Of a stretch of 64,000 bases of DNA, positions 20,231-28,580 are shown in pieces. Every line of letters begins with the position of its first letter. Position 1 is the stretch's first letter. The notes under the pieces are model-generated. The model was not told where the DNA came from. It saw only the letters and a program-made list of their open reading frames with translations, and ran no database searches. A program made the position numbers and the translations under genes. Source of the DNA: Aquabacterium sp. (GTDB lineage Bacteria > Pseudomonadota > Gammaproteobacteria > Burkholderiales > Burkholderiaceae_C); the NCBI RefSeq assembly GCF_030652515.1, contig NZ_JAUSAR010000217.1, positions 1 through 64,000 of the forward strand. The letters are read 5' to 3'.

Positions 20231-21067
20231 ATGTCGCCAGCAAGCACACCTCATCGCACCCTGATCGCGGCTTCGGCCCTGATCGTTGGCCTGGGCATGG
20301 CGGGCTGTGGCGAGCAAACCACCCAGCAGGCCAAAACCGAGTTGGGCCAGGGCGGCTCGGTGGTGGCGGGCTCCGCCGGGCCCAAAGGCGCCCAAGGCTC
20401 GGACAGTGGCTTGGTCACGTGCAACGCACCCGTGGCCACGCTGGCGCTGGCCGAGAACCCCAATGGCTACACCATGACCTCGCACTATCAGTTGCCAGCC
20501 TCGCCCGTGCCGCTGCTCAAGCTGATCGCGCAGCAAAGCGGTTGCTTCCGCGTGGTGGACCGCGCAGCCGGCCTGCGCAGCACCATCCAGGAGAACGAGC
20601 TGAAGGAAGCGGGCATCGTGCGCGCCAACAGCACCGTGGCCAAAGGCAAGGGCTTTGAGGCTCAATACACGCTGGTGCCCAGCCTGACTTTCAGTGAGCA
20701 AGACGCTGGCCGAGGCATCAGTGGCATCATCGCGGCCATTCCGGTGTTGCGTGACATCGCCGGGCTGGCGGGCCTGGTGGACCAGGTCAAGATCAAGGAA
20801 GCGCAGGTGGCCTTGCTGCTGACCGACAACGAGACCACGGAGCAACTGGCGGCCTCCACAGGCTCGGTCAAGGTCACCGACCTGGGCGTGGGCGGTTTCG
20901 TGGCGGGCAAGCTGGGTGGGGCCGGTGGTCTGGGCTGGAGCAACTCCAACGAAGGCAAGGTGATTGCTGCGGCGTTTTTCGATGCGCACAACAAGCTGGT
21001 CAGCCAGGTGCGGGAGCTTCAGGCCAAGCCATTGCCACCATCCGTGGCCGTGCTGGGCAAACCGTGA
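20231..21067 (+). CDS. Predicted lipoprotein with a CsgG-like domain
   Basis: A 278-residue exported protein with a signal peptide ending in a lipobox (MAGC at residues 23-26), so probably lipid-anchored at Cys26. The mature part contains LLKLIAQQSGCFRVVDRAAG followed by KGFEAQYTLVPSLTFSE, a pattern like the CsgG/HfaB superfamily, in which a small residue-variable domain senses or assembles at the outer membrane. Ala/Gly-rich segments follow. The family call is tentative. The stop overlaps the nudB start by 4 bases (GTGA), and the aspS terminator lies just upstream, so it starts its own transcription unit with nudB. Confidence 0.65.
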   Translation: MSPASTPHRTLIAASALIVGLGMAGCGEQTTQQAKTELGQGGSVVAGSAGPKGAQGSDSGLVTCNAPVATLALAENPNGYTMTSHYQLPASPVPLLKLIAQQSGCFRVVDRAAGLRSTIQENELKEAGIVRANSTVAKGKGFEAQYTLVPSLTFSEQDAGRGISGIIAAIPVLRDIAGLAGLVDQVKIKEAQVALLLTDNETTEQLAASTGSVKVTDLGVGGFVAGKLGGAGGLGWSNSNEGKVIAAAFFDAHNKLVSQVRELQAKPLPPSVAVLGKP

Positions 21068-21576
21068 GCGTGGGCTCTCCAGCGAACGCCAAGGCTCGCC
21101 CGCCCAAGATCCCACTGTCGGTGCTGGTGGTGATCCACACGCCCGAGCTGGACGTGCTGGTGATCGAGCGGGCCCAGCAACCGGGTTTCTGGCAGAGCGT
21201 GACCGGGTCGAAAGACCTTGAGAACGAGCCCTGGGACGTCACGGCCGCGCGGGAAGTGGCCGAAGAAACCGGCATCGTCATCGGCAGCCATGCCGTGCCG
21301 CTGGACGCCTTGCAGGATTGGGCCATCGAGAACATCTACGAGATTTATCCGGTCTGGCGGCACCGCTACGCCCCGGGCGTGACCCACAACACCGAACGGG
21401 TTTTTGGCCTGTGCGTGCCACGCGACACCCCCATCACCCTGGCGCCGCGCGAGCACACCGCCTGGGCCTGGCTGCCCTGGCAAGAAGCGGCCGACCGGTG
21501 CTTTTCGCCCTCGAACGCCGAGGCGATTTTGCAACTCCCTCGATTTAGCGGGAAAGCCGGCCCTTCAACCGTCTGA
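21064..21576 (+). CDS. nudB: Dihydroneopterin triphosphate diphosphatase (Nudix)
   Basis: Removes pyrophosphate from dihydroneopterin triphosphate in folate synthesis. A 170-residue Nudix hydrolase. The Nudix box is seen as GSKDLENE..., seven residues, then REVAEETGI (about residues 43-67), and FWQSVTGS is the NudB-typical lead-in. The start is a GTG overlapping the upstream lipoprotein stop (GTGA). The position between aspS and the endonuclease/clsB pair is the usual one for nudB in Burkholderiales. Confidence 0.9.
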   Translation: MSVGSPANAKARPPKIPLSVLVVIHTPELDVLVIERAQQPGFWQSVTGSKDLENEPWDVTAAREVAEETGIVIGSHAVPLDALQDWAIENIYEIYPVWRHRYAPGVTHNTERVFGLCVPRDTPITLAPREHTAWAWLPWQEAADRCFSPSNAEAILQLPRFSGKAGPSTV

Positions 21577-21648
21577 ACGACGGGGCCAGTTGCGGCTATG
21601 GTGTGGGGGTGAACACTTTCGTTCGCGCCGCTGTTGGAATGATCCGCC

Positions 21649-22464
21649 GTGCTGAACCCACTCCAGTCTTCACTGTTGCCGCCTTCAACGCAGTCGTCCA
21701 CGCACCTGCGGGTGGCCACCTACAACATCCACAAGGGCGTGCGGGGCATGGGCCCCACCAAGCGCCTGGAAATCCACAACCTGGGCCTGGCCGTCGAGGC
21801 CTTTGACGCCGACATCGTCTGCCTTCAGGAGGTGCGCCATTTCCACAAGGCCGAGGCCAAGCGCTTTTCGCGCACCGATTACGGGCCCATGTGCTGGCCG
21901 CAACAGCCCCAAGCCGATTTTCTGGCGCCCGAAGGCTATGAGGTGGCCTACCGCACCAACGCCACCACCAAGGATGGCGAGCATGGCAACGCCCTGCTGA
22001 GCCGCTGGCCCATGGGCAACATCGGCCACCATGATGTGTCGGACCACCGCTTCGAACAGCGCGGCCTGCTGCACGTGCCAGTGTTCTGGCGCGGCATCGA
22101 GATCCACGTGATCGTGGTGCACCTGGGCCTGATCCACGCCAGCCGTGTGCGGCAGGCCGAGCACCTGGCTGCCCTGGTGATCAGGGATTTGCCGCCCGAT
22201 GCGCTGGTGGTGGTGGCGGGCGACTTCAACGACTGGAACGAAAAGCTCGACCCGGTGTTGCAGGCTGCCAAGCTCAAGCGCGCGGGTTTGCCCAAGGCCC
22301 CGAACACGCCCACCTTCCCCTCGCGCATCCCGGTGCTGGCTTTGGACCGGGTCTACACACGGGGTTTGACCTGCCAGTCGGTGATGGTGCCGCGTGGTGG
22401 CGCCTGGCCGCGCATGTCAGACCACCTGCCCCTGGTCGTTGAACTGGACATCGACAACGCCTGA
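21649..22464 (+). CDS. Endonuclease/exonuclease/phosphatase family protein
   Basis: A 271-residue EEP-fold phosphodiesterase. Metal and catalytic motifs are in order: VATYNIHKG, CLQEVRHF, VVAGDFNDW and SDHLPLVVEL. It has no visible signal peptide, so it is probably cytoplasmic. It overlaps clsB by one base (TGATG), a coupling conserved in betaproteobacteria, which suggests a link to phospholipid or phosphodiester metabolism, although the substrate is unknown. The start is a GTG at 21649. Confidence 0.86.
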   Translation: MLNPLQSSLLPPSTQSSTHLRVATYNIHKGVRGMGPTKRLEIHNLGLAVEAFDADIVCLQEVRHFHKAEAKRFSRTDYGPMCWPQQPQADFLAPEGYEVAYRTNATTKDGEHGNALLSRWPMGNIGHHDVSDHRFEQRGLLHVPVFWRGIEIHVIVVHLGLIHASRVRQAEHLAALVIRDLPPDALVVVAGDFNDWNEKLDPVLQAAKLKRAGLPKAPNTPTFPSRIPVLALDRVYTRGLTCQSVMVPRGGAWPRMSDHLPLVVELDIDNA

Positions 22465-23777
22465 TGAACCCCTTGCCCGAACAGAACTCGGCGCATGCCT
22501 TGCGTGGCCTGGCCTGGTATGGCCAGCGCAAGCCCATGTTCACCGGGGGCAACCAGGTCACCTTGCTGAAGGGCGCAGCAGAACAGTTCCCGGCCTTGTG
22601 CGCCAGCATCAACACGGCCAAACGGTCGGTGTGGATGGCCACCTACATGGTGTCACCGATCGGGCAAAGCCAGTCGGTGCTTCAAGCCTTGATGAAGGCG
22701 GCTCAGCGGGGCATTGACGTGCACTTCGTGGTGGATGGCGTGGGCTCGCGCGATGCCCCGGGCTCGCTGTGGCGAGACTTGGAAGAAGCGGGCATCAAGC
22801 TGGTGGTGTATCGGCCCGTGCGTGGCTTGCTGAACTTGCTGGATTCATCGCAATGGCGGCGCATGCACATGAAGCTGTGTGTGATCGACGACAAGGAAGG
22901 CTTCGTGGGGGGCATCAACCTGATCGATGACCGATACGATCTGGCGCTGGGTTGGTCCTCCAACCCACGGCTGGACTATGCTTTGCAGGTGAAGGGCCCC
23001 GCCGTGATGCCCATGGCGCACACGGTCAAGGCCATGTGGACACGGGCCGCCGTGGGCCGGGATTGGCGCGATGACATCGTTCACTGGATGGCGGATCACC
23101 GCAGCATGAAACGGCTGCGTGCCTTGTGGGAAAAGGCCCGGCTGCGGCTGCCACCCAGAGCGCAGCGGCACCTGTCGGCTGCCTCGGCCACCAACCTGCC
23201 CATGCGCTGCGCTTTTGTGTTGCGCGACAACCTGCTGCAGCGGCGCACCATCGAGCGCGCGGCCTTGCAAGCGATCCAGCATGCGCGCACACGGGTGGAC
23301 ATCGTCACGCCTTATTTCTACCCCGCCCGGGCCTTGCGACATGCGCTGCGCAACGCCGCCAAGCGCGGGGTGGTGGTCAGGCTGTTGCTGCAGGGCAAGG
23401 CGGACTACAAGATCGCGGCGATCGCGGCCCAGGTGCTGTACCACGACCTGCAGTTGCATGGGGTCCGCATTTTTGAGTACCAGCCCGCGCTGCTGCACGC
23501 CAAGGTGCTGTGCGTGGACGACGAATGGGCCACGATTGGTTCGTCCAACCTCGATCCTTTGTCGCTGGTGTTGAACCTGGAGGCCAACCTGATCGTGCGT
23601 GACCGGGGCTTTGTGCGCACGCTGTCGACCGCCTTGTTGCACGATTTTGAACAAAGCGTGGAGATCCCGGCGCCACTGGTTCGGCAGCGCAGTTGGGTGA
23701 CGAGGGTACGGCGTTCAACGATCGCCTGGATGGCCAAGACTTACCTGCGACTGGCGGGGGTCACCGGGCGGTATTGA
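22464..23777 (+). CDS. clsB: Cardiolipin synthase B (phospholipase D family)
   Basis: Makes cardiolipin from phosphatidylglycerol, or from PG and PE, at the inner membrane. The 437-residue protein has two HKD motifs: HMKLCVIDDKEGFVGGINL (about 133-151) and HAKVLCVDDEWATIGSSNLD (about 345-364). It lacks N-terminal membrane helices, as in ClsB rather than ClsA. Its start overlaps the stop of the nuclease gene. It converges on the cobalamin operon, 20 bases from cobC. Confidence 0.9.
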   Translation: MNPLPEQNSAHALRGLAWYGQRKPMFTGGNQVTLLKGAAEQFPALCASINTAKRSVWMATYMVSPIGQSQSVLQALMKAAQRGIDVHFVVDGVGSRDAPGSLWRDLEEAGIKLVVYRPVRGLLNLLDSSQWRRMHMKLCVIDDKEGFVGGINLIDDRYDLALGWSSNPRLDYALQVKGPAVMPMAHTVKAMWTRAAVGRDWRDDIVHWMADHRSMKRLRALWEKARLRLPPRAQRHLSAASATNLPMRCAFVLRDNLLQRRTIERAALQAIQHARTRVDIVTPYFYPARALRHALRNAAKRGVVVRLLLQGKADYKIAAIAAQVLYHDLQLHGVRIFEYQPALLHAKVLCVDDEWATIGSSNLDPLSLVLNLEANLIVRDRGFVRTLSTALLHDFEQSVEIPAPLVRQRSWVTRVRRSTIAWMAKTYLRLAGVTGRY

Positions 23778-23796
23778 AGAAACGGGAGTGCCTGGA

Positions 23797-24351
23797 TCAA
23801 GGCAAACGCCACAAGGCCCCGTAAGGCGGCGAGGCAGGCCACTGAGCAGCCTGCTGCGGTGGCTGTTGAGGATGGTCGTGGACCCAACGCCGCGCCAGCA
23901 TCCAGCCTGCGTGCCCGACCACCACGGTGTGTTGGCCAATGGGTGACCAGGCCGCCGCCCTGGTCAGCAAGGACTGCAAGGCTTCGCCATCCCCCGGCGC
24001 ATGGATTGCGAAAGCCTCACACCATTGATCGATGTGCTCTTGTGGGATGTCTCGCCAGGGCAATCCATCCCAGGTGCCGAAGTCCAGTTCCATCAGGGCG
24101 GGATCCCGCACATGGGTCCAGCCCCAGCGCCGCAGATAGCGGCCCACCAAGGCGCAACGCTGCAGGGGCGAGGTGTGCACGACCTGTGCCAAGCCGTGTC
24201 GGCGCGCTACCTTCTGGATGCGCCGGGCCAGTCGCTTGGCGCGGCGGGCGGGCACGACCACATCGGTGCGGCCGATGCAGCGGCCCACCACCTTCTCAGG
24301 TTTGGGATGGCGCCAGGCCCACACAGTGCCTGGCTTTGCCTGATCACTCAT
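23797..24351 (-). CDS. cobC: Alpha-ribazole phosphatase (histidine phosphatase)
   Basis: A 184-residue histidine phosphatase that removes the phosphate from alpha-ribazole-5'-phosphate or adenosylcobalamin-5'-phosphate at the end of cobalamin assembly. The catalytic RH dyad is in VWAWRHPKP (RHP rather than RHG), the acid in MELDFGTWDG, and the second histidine in VVVGHAG. The start at 24351 overlaps the cobS stop (ATGA), so the long in-frame extension upstream is not part of the gene. It is the last of the 18 genes behind the cobalamin riboswitch. Confidence 0.85.
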   Translation of the reverse strand: MSDQAKPGTVWAWRHPKPEKVVGRCIGRTDVVVPARRAKRLARRIQKVARRHGLAQVVHTSPLQRCALVGRYLRRWGWTHVRDPALMELDFGTWDGLPWRDIPQEHIDQWCEAFAIHAPGDGEALQSLLTRAAAWSPIGQHTVVVGHAGWMLARRWVHDHPQQPPQQAAQWPASPPYGALWRLP

Positions 24352-25193
24352 GAGAGGCAGGAGGCCACGGCGGCCCCATGATTGACCGCCGCCAACCACG
24401 CGAGCAAAGCCGCAACTTCGCTGAACTGCTGTGCGGCACCCAGCGTGTCGCCGGTGTAGCCGCCCAGGCGCTGTCGATACCAGCGGGTGCACACCAGGGC
24501 CACCACACCGCAGGCCAGACCGGCCGACAACATGGCAGGCAGGAGGACCGCGAAGGGATCCTTGAAAGGCGAAACGAAGACCAGGCCCACGGTGGCCAGC
24601 AGCACCCAGCACCAGGCCACCACCACTGCACCGGAGCGCACACTCAGGGCCAGCGGCTTGGCCTTGGCATGCTCGATGTCACCCGCGTAGGGCAGCCAGC
24701 GCATCAAGGTCACGGCCACGGCACGCGAGGCGGCGTGGGCCCAGATCAAGGCCAAGGCCGGCCACCACAGGCCATGCTGGGCCAGGCCGCTCAAGGTGGC
24801 GGCCTTCAGTCCGAGCATCAGGACCAGGCTGATGGCGCCGTAGGCCCCGATGCGCGAATCCTTCATGATCATCAGGGCTTTGTCGCGGCTGACGGTGCCG
24901 CCCAAGGCATCGCAGGTGTCGCTCAGACCATCTTCGTGAAAACCACCGGTCAGCCACACCGTGGCTGCCATGCTCAACACCACCGCGACGGTGGGTGGCC
25001 AAACTTGCACCGCCAAGCCCCAGACCAGCGCGCCAAATGCGCCGATGCCCAAGCCCACCAGGGGCAGGTGGCGCGCGCATTCATTCAGCCATGTCGCCTC
25101 GAAGCCCACCCAGCGCGGCACGGGCACGCGGGTGAGGAACTGCACGGCCACGAGCAGCAGCCGCAGTTCATGCACGAGGCGCGGGCCAATCAT
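24348..25193 (-). CDS. cobS: Adenosylcobinamide-GDP ribazoletransferase (cobalamin synthase)
   Basis: Joins adenosylcobinamide-GDP and alpha-ribazole in the inner membrane. The protein is 281 residues with five to six hydrophobic helices. The family motif DGLSDTCDALGG with its acidic residues, then SRIGAYGAISLVL, are present. It overlaps cobT upstream and cobC downstream by 4 bases each. This is the membrane cobalamin synthase; the AAA+ chelatase subunit that shares the name CobS in the aerobic pathway is not in the window. Confidence 0.94.
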   Translation of the reverse strand: MIGPRLVHELRLLLVAVQFLTRVPVPRWVGFEATWLNECARHLPLVGLGIGAFGALVWGLAVQVWPPTVAVVLSMAATVWLTGGFHEDGLSDTCDALGGTVSRDKALMIMKDSRIGAYGAISLVLMLGLKAATLSGLAQHGLWWPALALIWAHAASRAVAVTLMRWLPYAGDIEHAKAKPLALSVRSGAVVVAWCWVLLATVGLVFVSPFKDPFAVLLPAMLSAGLACGVVALVCTRWYRQRLGGYTGDTLGAAQQFSEVAALLAWLAAVNHGAAVASCLS

Positions 25194-26254
25194 CAGGCGC
25201 CCTGCCCTGGGCTGATGTCGCCATCGGCGGTGCTGACCCCGGCCGACTCAAAGCTGGCCATCTCGGCCAGGATGCGGCAGCTGGATTCCAAAAGCGGCCA
25301 AGCCAAAGCCGCCCCGGAACCCTCGCCCAAACGCAGGCCCAGGTTGAGCAGAGGTTGGGCCTTCAGGTGGGACAGCATTCGAGCATGGCCTTGTTCATCG
25401 GACTGATGAGCGAACACGCAGCGTTGCAGGACCAGTGGTTGCAGCGCCTGCGCCACCAGGACCGCGCTGCTGGCGATGAAGCCATCGACCACGATGACCC
25501 GGTTCTGCGCGGCAGCTTCCAGCACGGCCCCGGCCATCATGGCGATTTCGAAACCACCCATCGCGGCGAGTGCTTGCAGAGGCTCGATGGCTTGTTCGTG
25601 GCGAGCCAGCACCTGGCGCAGCACAGCCAGCTTGCGCTGCACGCCAGCGTCGTCCAGGCCGGTGCCACGCCCCACGCATTGCTCGATGGGCAGGCCGGTC
25701 AGACGCGCCATCAGCAAGGCCGCGCTGGAGGTGTTGCCGATGCCCATCTCGCCCAGCAGCACGGCGTTGCCCGGCAAGCTGCGCACGACCTCGGCACCTT
25801 GGTCCAGCGCGGCCTGGCATTGGGCGGGCGTCATCGCGGGGCCTTGGCTGGCGTCCGCCGTGCCGGGGGCGATCTTGCGCAGTTGCAGGCCAGGGCGTGG
25901 CGCGAGATCATGGGCCACGCCCGCGTCCACCACGGTCAAAGCCAGGCCATGCTGGCGGGCCAGTACGCTGACCGCAGCACCACCGGCGAGGAAGTTTTCC
26001 ACCATCTGCCAGGTCACATCACTGGGAAACAGGGAGATGCCTTGTGCGGTCAGGCCATGATCGCCCGCAAAGACCACCATCTGAGGCTGCGTCAGCTGCG
26101 GTGCTTCCGTGCCCAGGATCAAACCCAGTTGCAGGGCCAGGGTTTCCAGGCGTCCCAGTGATCCCAGGGGTTTGGTCTTGTGGTCCAACAGGTGCTGCAG
26201 GCGCAGGGCACGGGCAGGACTGTGCAGGTCGGTGATGGCGTTCAACTTGGTCAT
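25193..26254 (-). CDS. cobT: Nicotinate-nucleotide:dimethylbenzimidazole phosphoribosyltransferase
   Basis: Activates the lower ligand, making alpha-ribazole phosphate from nicotinate mononucleotide and DMB. The 353 residues are full length for the family. GEMGIGNTSSAALL (residues about 168-181) is the phosphate-binding loop, and LRLGEGSGAALA near the C-terminus holds the catalytic glutamate. The start overlaps the stop of the BtuF-like gene (ATGA), and its stop overlaps cobS. It is unrelated to the AAA+-associated chelatase CobT. Confidence 0.95.
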   Translation of the reverse strand: MTKLNAITDLHSPARALRLQHLLDHKTKPLGSLGRLETLALQLGLILGTEAPQLTQPQMVVFAGDHGLTAQGISLFPSDVTWQMVENFLAGGAAVSVLARQHGLALTVVDAGVAHDLAPRPGLQLRKIAPGTADASQGPAMTPAQCQAALDQGAEVVRSLPGNAVLLGEMGIGNTSSAALLMARLTGLPIEQCVGRGTGLDDAGVQRKLAVLRQVLARHEQAIEPLQALAAMGGFEIAMMAGAVLEAAAQNRVIVVDGFIASSAVLVAQALQPLVLQRCVFAHQSDEQGHARMLSHLKAQPLLNLGLRLGEGSGAALAWPLLESSCRILAEMASFESAGVSTADGDISPGQGA

Positions 26255-27081
26255 GATTGGGGTGCTCCCGTGTCGAAGCCCAGGGCTTGTGGGGTGGTGC
26301 CCGCGCAGCGGGCAATGGCGTCAAAGATGTGGACCAGGCCGCGCTCGATGGCGGCCGGTCCGGGTGACAGGATGTCGGAGGAAGGGATGTCCTGCATCAT
26401 GGCGTTCAGGGCTGGGAAGCCTTCGCGGGCCAGGACTTTCTCGGGCTCGAAACGCTGGCCACACCAGGCGCCCATGATGAGCTGCGGCTCGGCGGCCAGG
26501 ACCTGCTCGGGCGTCACGGCGCGCTCACGCGATGGAAAGCGTTGGGCGGTGTCGGCGAACACGTCGATGCCGCCGGCCAATTGGATGATTTCGCTGATCC
26601 AGGCGATGCCACAGATCAGGGGCGAGTGCCATTCTTCAAAGTAAACGCGGGGCTTGAAGGGCAGATGCTGGGCGGCTTGGGCCACCTTGGCCTGGATGGC
26701 TTCCAGTTCGCTCACCAGTTGCGCTGCCGCTCCGGTGCTCTGCACGACCTCGCCCAGTTGGCGGACCATGTCGGACACACCGGCCAGGTTGCGGTGGTTG
26801 AACCACAAGACTTCCACACCCGCCTCTGCACAAGCGTCCAGCAGGGGGCGCTGCACTTCGGAAAAGCCGATCACCAGGTCGGGCTTGACGTCGAGGATGC
26901 GTTCCAGCTTGCCGGTCTTGAAGCCGCTGATCTTGGGCTTGTCTTCTCGGGCCTGGGGTGGGTAGACGGTGAAGCCCGAGATGCCGACGATGCGGTCTTG
27001 CGCGCCCAGGCGGTAGAGCACATCGACCGATTCGGTCGACAGGCAGGCGATGCGTTGGGGGCCTTGCAATGTTGTGTTCAT
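26251..27081 (-). CDS. BtuF-like cobalamin-binding protein without signal peptide
   Basis: A 276-residue protein of the periplasmic-binding-protein class III fold (BtuF/FhuD-like): RIACLSTESVDVLYRLG, GISGFTVYP, KPDLVIGFSEVQ and LNAMMQDIPSS are family-type stretches. The N-terminus (MNTTLQGPQRIACLS) goes straight into the first strand, with no signal peptide. The start is fixed by an ATGA overlap with cobQ. A second BtuF with a clear signal peptide is encoded in the same operon beside btuCD. This copy may therefore be a cytoplasmic corrinoid-binding or -handling protein. The long in-frame upstream extension lies antisense or out of frame to cobQ and is not a leader. Confidence 0.75.
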   Translation of the reverse strand: MNTTLQGPQRIACLSTESVDVLYRLGAQDRIVGISGFTVYPPQAREDKPKISGFKTGKLERILDVKPDLVIGFSEVQRPLLDACAEAGVEVLWFNHRNLAGVSDMVRQLGEVVQSTGAAAQLVSELEAIQAKVAQAAQHLPFKPRVYFEEWHSPLICGIAWISEIIQLAGGIDVFADTAQRFPSRERAVTPEQVLAAEPQLIMGAWCGQRFEPEKVLAREGFPALNAMMQDIPSSDILSPGPAAIERGLVHIFDAIARCAGTTPQALGFDTGAPQS

Positions 27082-28580
27082 GCGGTGGGCGCGTTGAGGA
27101 GGTTCAGAAGTGTGCCGGGCGAGAAGTGCTGGTCGATGAAGTCGGCCAGGCCGTCGAACACCGCGTCCAGCGATGGGGCCTCGATGCCGAACAGGGCGCG
27201 CATGGCGGTGGGTGATTCGAACAGGCCGTGAAGGTAGAGGCCCATCACATTGCCTTGCTGCCAACCCAGGGAGTCGCCTTGGTCGTTGTGAAGGATTTCC
27301 AACAACCCGGCTTGGGCAGATCGCGCGGCGGTGCGACCGTGGTGAATCTCGTAGCCTTGGACATGGGTGCCGCTCAGGCTAGACCACGCGCCTGTTGTGG
27401 GGCCAAAAGCCGCCTGGGTCTCCAGCAACAGCTTGTCGCGTTCGAAGGTGGTCACCAAGGGCAGCAGGTTCAGGCCCGGGGTTGAGGTCAAGGCGTCGAC
27501 GCTTGCGGAGTCTGATTCAACGCCCTCGGCATCGATCAAGGTCTGGCCCAGCATCTGCAAGCCACCACACACGCCCAGCACGGCACCGCCAGCGGCCGCA
27601 TGGCGCTGAATCGCCGCGTCCAGGCCCTGGCTTCGCAACCAGGCCAGGTCGGAGGTCGTGTGCTTGGACCCGGGCAAGATCACCCAATCGGCGCCCTCCA
27701 GATCGGCGGGATGCCGCGCCCAGACCAGGCGCACGCCGGGTGCTGACCGCAATGGCTGGAATTCGTCGAGATTGCTGATGCGCGGATAGGCCACGATGGC
27801 GATGCGCTTGAGGGCCTGGGACGTGCCAGGGCCAGTGGCGCTGTCATCGAACACACCATCTTCTTCGGGCAGGCCGTGGCCACGCCACATGGGCAGGACG
27901 GCCACGGTGGGCACGCCCGTCAGGGCCTGTAGCTGCTCGGGGCCCGGGGCCAGCAAGGCAGCGTCCCCCCTGAAGCGGTTCAGGACATAGCCGCGAATCA
28001 GGGCGCGTTCATGCTCGGGCAACAGCTGGTGGGTGCCAAAGAGGTGGGCAAAGGCCCCGCCCCGGTCAATGTCGGTGATCAGCAGGCAAGCGGCTTGTGC
28101 TGCCAAGGCGGTGCGCATGTTGACGTAGTCGCTGTGGTGCAGGTTGATCTCGGCGGGCGAGCCCGCGCCTTCGATCACGACCACGTCGTTTTCGGCCATC
28201 AAGGCCAGCAGGGCATCGCGCGCGAAGGGCCACAGCTGCTCGCTGCGCTGGCGCCAGGGCACCTGGTGCAGGTCGGGGCGCACCTCGCCCAGCACCACCA
28301 CCTGGCTGGCGGTGTCGCGCTCAGGCTTGAGCAGGACCGGGTTCATGCGCACTTCCGGACGGGTGCGAGCGGCCAGGGCCTGGAAGTATTGCGCGCTGCC
28401 GATCTCACCCAGGCGGCCGTTCAAGCCGGGCACCACGCGGGCGTTGTTGCTCATGTTCTGGGCTTTGAAAGGGGCCACCTTCAAGCCCTGGTGGGCGTAC
28501 CAACGGCACAGCGCCGTGGTCAACCAGCTTTTGCCAGCGCCACTGGTGGTGCCCAGCACCATCACGGCTTTGGCGCTCAT
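27078..28580 (-). CDS. cobQ: Cobyric acid synthase
   Basis: Amidates four carboxyl groups of adenosylcobyrinic acid a,c-diamide with glutamine and ATP. The protein is 500 residues. The N-terminal P-loop-like domain is LGTTSGAGKSWLTTALC (about 8-24), followed by the family-specific KAQNMSNNARV. The C-terminal glutamine amidotransferase domain has the nucleophile in GVCGGLQMLG and the catalytic His in GLYLHGLFES. Its ATG overlaps the cobD stop and its stop overlaps the BtuF-like start. Confidence 0.95.
   Translation of the reverse strand: MSAKAVMVLGTTSGAGKSWLTTALCRWYAHQGLKVAPFKAQNMSNNARVVPGLNGRLGEIGSAQYFQALAARTRPEVRMNPVLLKPERDTASQVVVLGEVRPDLHQVPWRQRSEQLWPFARDALLALMAENDVVVIEGAGSPAEINLHHSDYVNMRTALAAQAACLLITDIDRGGAFAHLFGTHQLLPEHERALIRGYVLNRFRGDAALLAPGPEQLQALTGVPTVAVLPMWRGHGLPEEDGVFDDSATGPGTSQALKRIAIVAYPRISNLDEFQPLRSAPGVRLVWARHPADLEGADWVILPGSKHTTSDLAWLRSQGLDAAIQRHAAAGGAVLGVCGGLQMLGQTLIDAEGVESDSASVDALTSTPGLNLLPLVTTFERDKLLLETQAAFGPTTGAWSSLSGTHVQGYEIHHGRTAARSAQAGLLEILHNDQGDSLGWQQGNVMGLYLHGLFESPTAMRALFGIEAPSLDAVFDGLADFIDQHFSPGTLLNLLNAPTA

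Noticed and set aside
18275..21115. 946-codon open frame on the minus strand opposite aspS and its neighbours
   Set aside because: Shadow of high-GC codon usage; His/Gln/Gly-rich composition, no domain, and it crosses aspS, a terminator and two further genes on the other strand.
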